Assembly: GCF_000001735.4 (NCBI RefSeq)
Contig: NC_003070.9
Span: 26,087,971-26,151,970, forward strand
DNA length: 64,000 nucleotides
Source of the DNA: Arabidopsis thaliana
Lineage: Eukaryota > Streptophyta > Magnoliopsida > Brassicales > Brassicaceae
Direction of reading: 5' to 3'
Notes under the pieces: generated by a model
Told to the model about the DNA's origin: nothing
Database searches by the model: none
What the model saw: the letters and a program-made list of their open reading frames with translations, nothing else
Position numbers and translations under genes: made by a program
Shown: positions 60,479 through 64,000 of the stretch, in pieces
How the letters are laid out: each line of letters opens with the position of its first letter
Numbering within the stretch: position 1 is the first letter of the stretch

Positions 60479-60818
60479 CCAATCTCAAGACTTTCTTCTT
60501 CTTCTTCCTCTTCTTATTCTTCCATAGAAGCCGCGAACCAAGACCTGATCAGATTCTAAAACAATGTAGAGCAATATCTTCCGACACAAGTCATGGAAAG
60601 ATCCACTAACAACACAACAACAAAGACCTCGAGCCCTAATAAACCTCCTTACAGAATCCCTTCACATGTTTTCGCAAGAACAACCTCTACAGCTCCAGTT
60701 GAATGGAGCATTGTCTCCAATGAATCTCTTTTCAGTATCCATATTGGTAATAATAGCTTCACGTTTCCTCAGCATCCTTCACCAATAACTTCTCTTTTAC
60801 CATCACCAATAACTGTGT
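60479..60818 (+). pseudogene. Captured, frameshifted gene fragment
   Basis: A 340-base plus-strand segment between the two TNL 3' copies. It is less AT-rich and codes in pieces: a Ser run followed by SSIEAANQDLIRF-stop, then a shift to AISSDTSHGKIH-stop, then a third frame TKTSSPNKPPYRIPSHVF followed by ARTTSTAPVEWSIVSNESLF. The three pieces read like one plant protein, Ser-rich at the start with the PPYRIPSHVFAR and EWS(x)xSNESLFSI blocks, broken by two frame changes and stops. I recall these blocks from an uncharacterised plant family but cannot name it. It is likely filler DNA caught when the TNL end duplicated. Confidence 0.6.
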
Positions 60819-60865
60819 TACAAACATATATACCGTATATGGAAATAGACAATACAATCACGTCA

Positions 60866-63800
60866 TTATATAGAACTTTCGACGTGAGTGTCCTCCTCCA
60901 AGAGTGGGCGTATCCCGCATTCACCTATCTCCCATTTTTTCCTGCCGAATTGGAACTTAATGACAAGCTCTACGGATTTCACACCTTTTGCTTCGATTTC
61001 GAATGTGTACAGATGCTCAGTTAAAAGTGGATATAGAGTTGGGCTTTCTAAACTATACTTGCGACCACTCTGTTTCTCTAGGACGGTAAGATATACGGAC
61101 CCCCATTCCTCACAGTCAATTTTGTCACCCTTTCTAACCAGCAAGATGCAAGCTTTAAATCTACAAGATGTACGACAATGCCTCTCATTCAACTTCACTG
61201 CCAGAGAACCTCCAGTGGTAGCTCGGTAAGTGAAAAACGCAGGCACTTCTCTACCTGGTAACATCGTGTAGTTACTTGTCGATGTCTGGACGATGATATC
61301 TCTCCCTTTTTCATTCAGTTTCCAGCAGTCAATAAATTTGAGCCAAACTTGGGGATTCGGAAAGGAGCAAGCAAGTGTCTCCAAGGACTCACATGATTCT
61401 GCAACTAAAACTGATAAGGAATCTGGAAGCTGCGGGAGTGATACCAGCTTCGTGCATTTGTTGAGATCCAATTTCTTGAGATTAATGAGATTCCCAATAG
61501 ATGAAGGAAGCTCTACTAGGCTTGAGCATTCACTAAGATACAGTTCCTGGAGATTAATGAGATTCCCAATAGATGAAGGAAGCTCTACTAGGCTTGAGCA
61601 TTCACTAAGATACAGTTCCTGGAGATTAATGAGATTCCCAATAGATAAAGGAAGCTCCACTAAGCTTGAGCATCCACTTAGATCCAATTTCTTGAGATTA
61701 ATGAGATTCCCAATAGATGAAGGAAGCTCCACTAAGCTTGAGCATCCACTTAGATCCAATTTCTTGAGATTGAGATTCCCAATAGATGAAGGAAGCTCCA
61801 CTAAGCTTGAGCATCCACTTAGATTCAATGTCTTGAGATTAATGAGATTTCCAATAGATAAAGGAAGCTCCACTAAGCTTGAGCATCCACTTAGATCCAA
61901 TTTCTTGAGATTAATGAGATTCCCAATAGATGAAGGAAGCTCTACTAGGCTTGAGCATTCACTAAGATACAGTTCCTGGAGATTAATGAGATTCCCAATA
62001 GATGAAGGAAGCTCTACTAGGCTTGAGCATTCACTTAGATTCAATGTCTTGAGATTAATGAGATTTCCAATAGATAAAGGAAGCTCCACTAAGCTTGAGC
62101 ATCCACTTAGATCCAATTTCTTGAGATTAATGAGATTCCCAATAGATGAAGGAAGCTCTACTAGGCTTGAGCATTCACTAAGATACAGTTCCTGGAGATT
62201 AATGAGATTCCCAATAGATGAAGGAAGCTCTACTAGGCTTGAGCATTCACTTAGATTCAATGTCTTGAGATTAATGAGATTCCCAATAGATGAAGGAAGC
62301 TCTACTAGGCTTGAGCATTCACTAAGATACAGTTCCTGGAGATTAATGAGATTCCCAATAGATAAAGGAAGCTCCACTAAGCTTGAGCATCCACTTAGAT
62401 CCAATTTCTTGAGATTAATGAGATTCCCAATAGATGAAGGAAGCTCCACTAAGCTTGAGCATCCACTTAGATTCAATAACTTGAGATTAATGAGATTTCC
62501 AATAGATGAAGGAATCTCCACTAGGCTTGAAATTCTTTTTAGGTATAGTATCTTGAGACTAATGAGATTTCCAATAGATGACGGAAGCTCCAGTAAACTT
62601 GAACATCCGTGGAAATAAAAAGCCTCGAGATTAATGAGATTTCCGATAGATGAGGGAAGCTCCACTAGGCTTGAGCATCCCATGAGATCCAATCTCGGGA
62701 GATTAATGAGATTTCCGATAGATGAGGGAAGCTCCACTAGGCTTGAGCATCCCATGAGATCCAATCTCGGGAGAGTAATGAGATTTCCAATAGATGAGGG
62801 AAGCTTCAATAGGCTTGAGCAACCTTGTATATCTAAGCTCTTGATATTAGTAGCATTCCCAATAGAGGAAGGAAGCTCTATCAAACTTGAGCAATCGGAA
62901 AGAACCATTTCTAGGAGATTAATGGCTGTTGAGAGATTAGGAAGCTCTTTCAAATGACTAGAATAACGTAAATCCATCACCTTGAGATTGACAAGCGGCT
63001 GTAATGACCAAAAGAAAAAAATGCAACACAAGAGAACAACTTAAATGCCATTTAAAGGCTAAAATCATGTTTTTTCATCTTTATTTTTGAAACTAACAAT
63101 TTTATACAAAAATAGAAATTAAAATAAAATAAATTTCATAAAAGAATGGTAAATGCTTACTTGAATTCCTTCCCACAGTTTCTCGAGCTCACTGTGTTTC
63201 AATATTATCTTGACAAGAAACTTCAGATTAAACTTAGAAGGCAAACTTGTCATCGGATAGTAATCCCAATGTAGAATTCTAAGTTTTGGAGGTAGATAGT
63301 TTAGACCTTGTGGCAAGTGCAATCTTCCATAAGAATTTTCATCGAATCTAAAAAATTGAAGATTAGACATTCCTTCAAAAACTCTATCACTTATATTTAG
63401 TTCGTCCATGCTCCAATAAACTTCGAAATTTATGCCTATAACACTTTCACTTCCCTAATAAAATACACAAATATAAAAGTAAAGGTGGTTAGTAATCAAA
63501 CGTATTAAATTTGTATATGAGTAAAGGAACTGAAGGATAAATGACAACTTACTGTATGACTAGTAAGTACTTCACAAATCTCCTTTCCATCAACTAGAAA
63601 TTGACGTTTCCCAGGTTCATAAACGGATTGGTTACGAACAATTTCTCTACCCAATTGAACTAGTAGATTATGCATCGGTTGAGTTAAATCCTCGGATATG
63701 AGAGATCTTTGAACTAAGACCTGAAGCCCTCGCTGCACGTTTGAGAATTTGTGACGAAGAGTATCTTCAAAGGTATGATCAATGCCTTCGTCGTTAAAAA

Positions 63801-64000
63801 AACATGCTATATGGAGAAACAAATCTTTGTCTTCGTCGTCCAAGACATCGTAACTAAATTTTAAAATGCTCCCTATTTCTCCGTCAAGGCGAATCCGTAA
63901 CCTTGGTAGTTCCCCTTTCCAATCTTCCTTGGACATTCCCCGGAAATGAGAACCCATAACCCTAAGTCCCAAAGGGAGATTACCAGCAAGTCTTGTAACT
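60866..64000 (-). CDS. TIR-NBS-LRR immune receptor, 3' part
   Basis: Intracellular immune receptors of this class detect pathogen effectors and trigger cell death. Only the 3' part is in the window: exons >64000-63553, 63454-63161 and 62998-60866 (711 codons). The first visible exon holds the end of NB-ARC: the GLPL-like GNLPLGLRVMGS, the RNBS-D region LFLHIACFFN, and the MHD position as MHN in MHNLLVQLGREIVR, usual for TNLs. The second exon has the first LRRs (FRFDENSYGRLHLPQGL). The last exon holds 20 LRR units (listed separately) and a C-terminal jelly-roll-like post-LRR domain (PGREVPAFFTYRATTG, then SCRFKACILLVRKGD), ending THVESSI. The post-LRR domain confirms the TNL class even though TIR is outside. 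From memory it is At1g69550. Frame open throughout. Confidence 0.92.
61460..62890 (-). repeat. Tandem 72-bp LRR array, 20 units
   Basis: Twenty consecutive 24-residue LRRs of consensus CSSLVELPSSIGNLINL followed by KKLDLSG. The period is 72 bases, for example matching words at 61499 and 61571. Units 7-19 are nearly identical in DNA; units 1-6 and 20 are more diverged. Unit 16 lost one codon (GNLNLKK instead of GNLINLKK). In units 8, 12, 15 and 18 PSSIG becomes PLSIG, and the ending alternates KKLDLSG, KTLNLSE and QELYLSE. The order KK, PL-KT, QE recurs, a three-unit (216-base) higher period. Such regularity marks recent unequal exchange. Confidence 0.93.

Noticed and set aside
61460..62890. 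Regularly spaced repeats that at first look like a CRISPR array
   Set aside because: Period is exactly 72 bases with no distinct spacers; it codes LRRs in frame in a plant nuclear gene.

Overview
The window is plant nuclear DNA. It has intron-rich genes with GT-AG introns, AT-rich intergenic DNA and plant-only families (AGO7, NAC, alpha-expansin, PHO1/EXS, MIKC* MADS, TIR-NBS-LRR). Gene order and reconstructed protein lengths match, from memory, Arabidopsis thaliana chromosome 1 around At1g69400 to At1g69550. I could not run a search, so the locus names are recognition, not database results.

Layout. 1-8.8 kb, plus strand: 3' end of a BUB3-type WD40 gene, a complete eIF5A gene and a DHHC S-acyltransferase. 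10-11.1 kb: an intronless multi-span membrane protein. 13.6-17 kb, minus: AGO7. 19.1-22 kb, minus: an OSCA/DUF221 ion channel. 24-25.2 kb, minus: a p24-delta cargo receptor, divergent from a small J-like protein at 25.6 kb. 26.2-29.5 kb, minus: PHO1;H10. 30.5-31.6 kb, minus: a mitochondrial-type ribosomal protein bL32 whose presequence is cut off by an in-frame stop. 34.2-35.3 kb, plus: NAC factor NAP. 36-38 kb, plus: CYP704B1. 38.8-39.8 kb, plus: an ENSA/ARPP19-like protein. 40.3-45 kb, plus: three tandem SAM-dependent methyltransferases, the first with decayed 5' exons. 45-54 kb: a 9-kb AT-rich desert. 54-55.1 kb, plus: EXPA1. 57.3-59.2 kb, minus: AGL94. 60.1-64 kb, minus: the 3' part of a TIR-NBS-LRR gene with a very regular LRR array and a partly duplicated 3' end.

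These are independently transcribed eukaryotic genes, not operons. Functional groups include protein trafficking and membranes (DHHC enzyme, p24, OSCA, PHO1;H10), regulation (AGO7, NAP, AGL94, eIF5A, BUB3) and wall or pollen-coat biology (EXPA1, CYP704B1). Several genes have partners elsewhere on chromosome 1 (around At1g26630-At1g26770 from memory), so the window looks like one arm of an old segmental duplication.

The least ordinary parts are: the LRR array of 20 near-identical 24-residue units with a three-unit higher-order period; a captured, frameshifted gene fragment between two copies of the TNL 3' end; the bL32m gene split by a stop codon; two predicted GC-AG introns; an HPD-less J-like protein; a methyltransferase with dead 5' exons but an intact catalytic region; and a possible F-box relic inside the 9-kb desert. 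I found no prokaryotic-type system, no CRISPR array and no convincing tRNA or rRNA gene.
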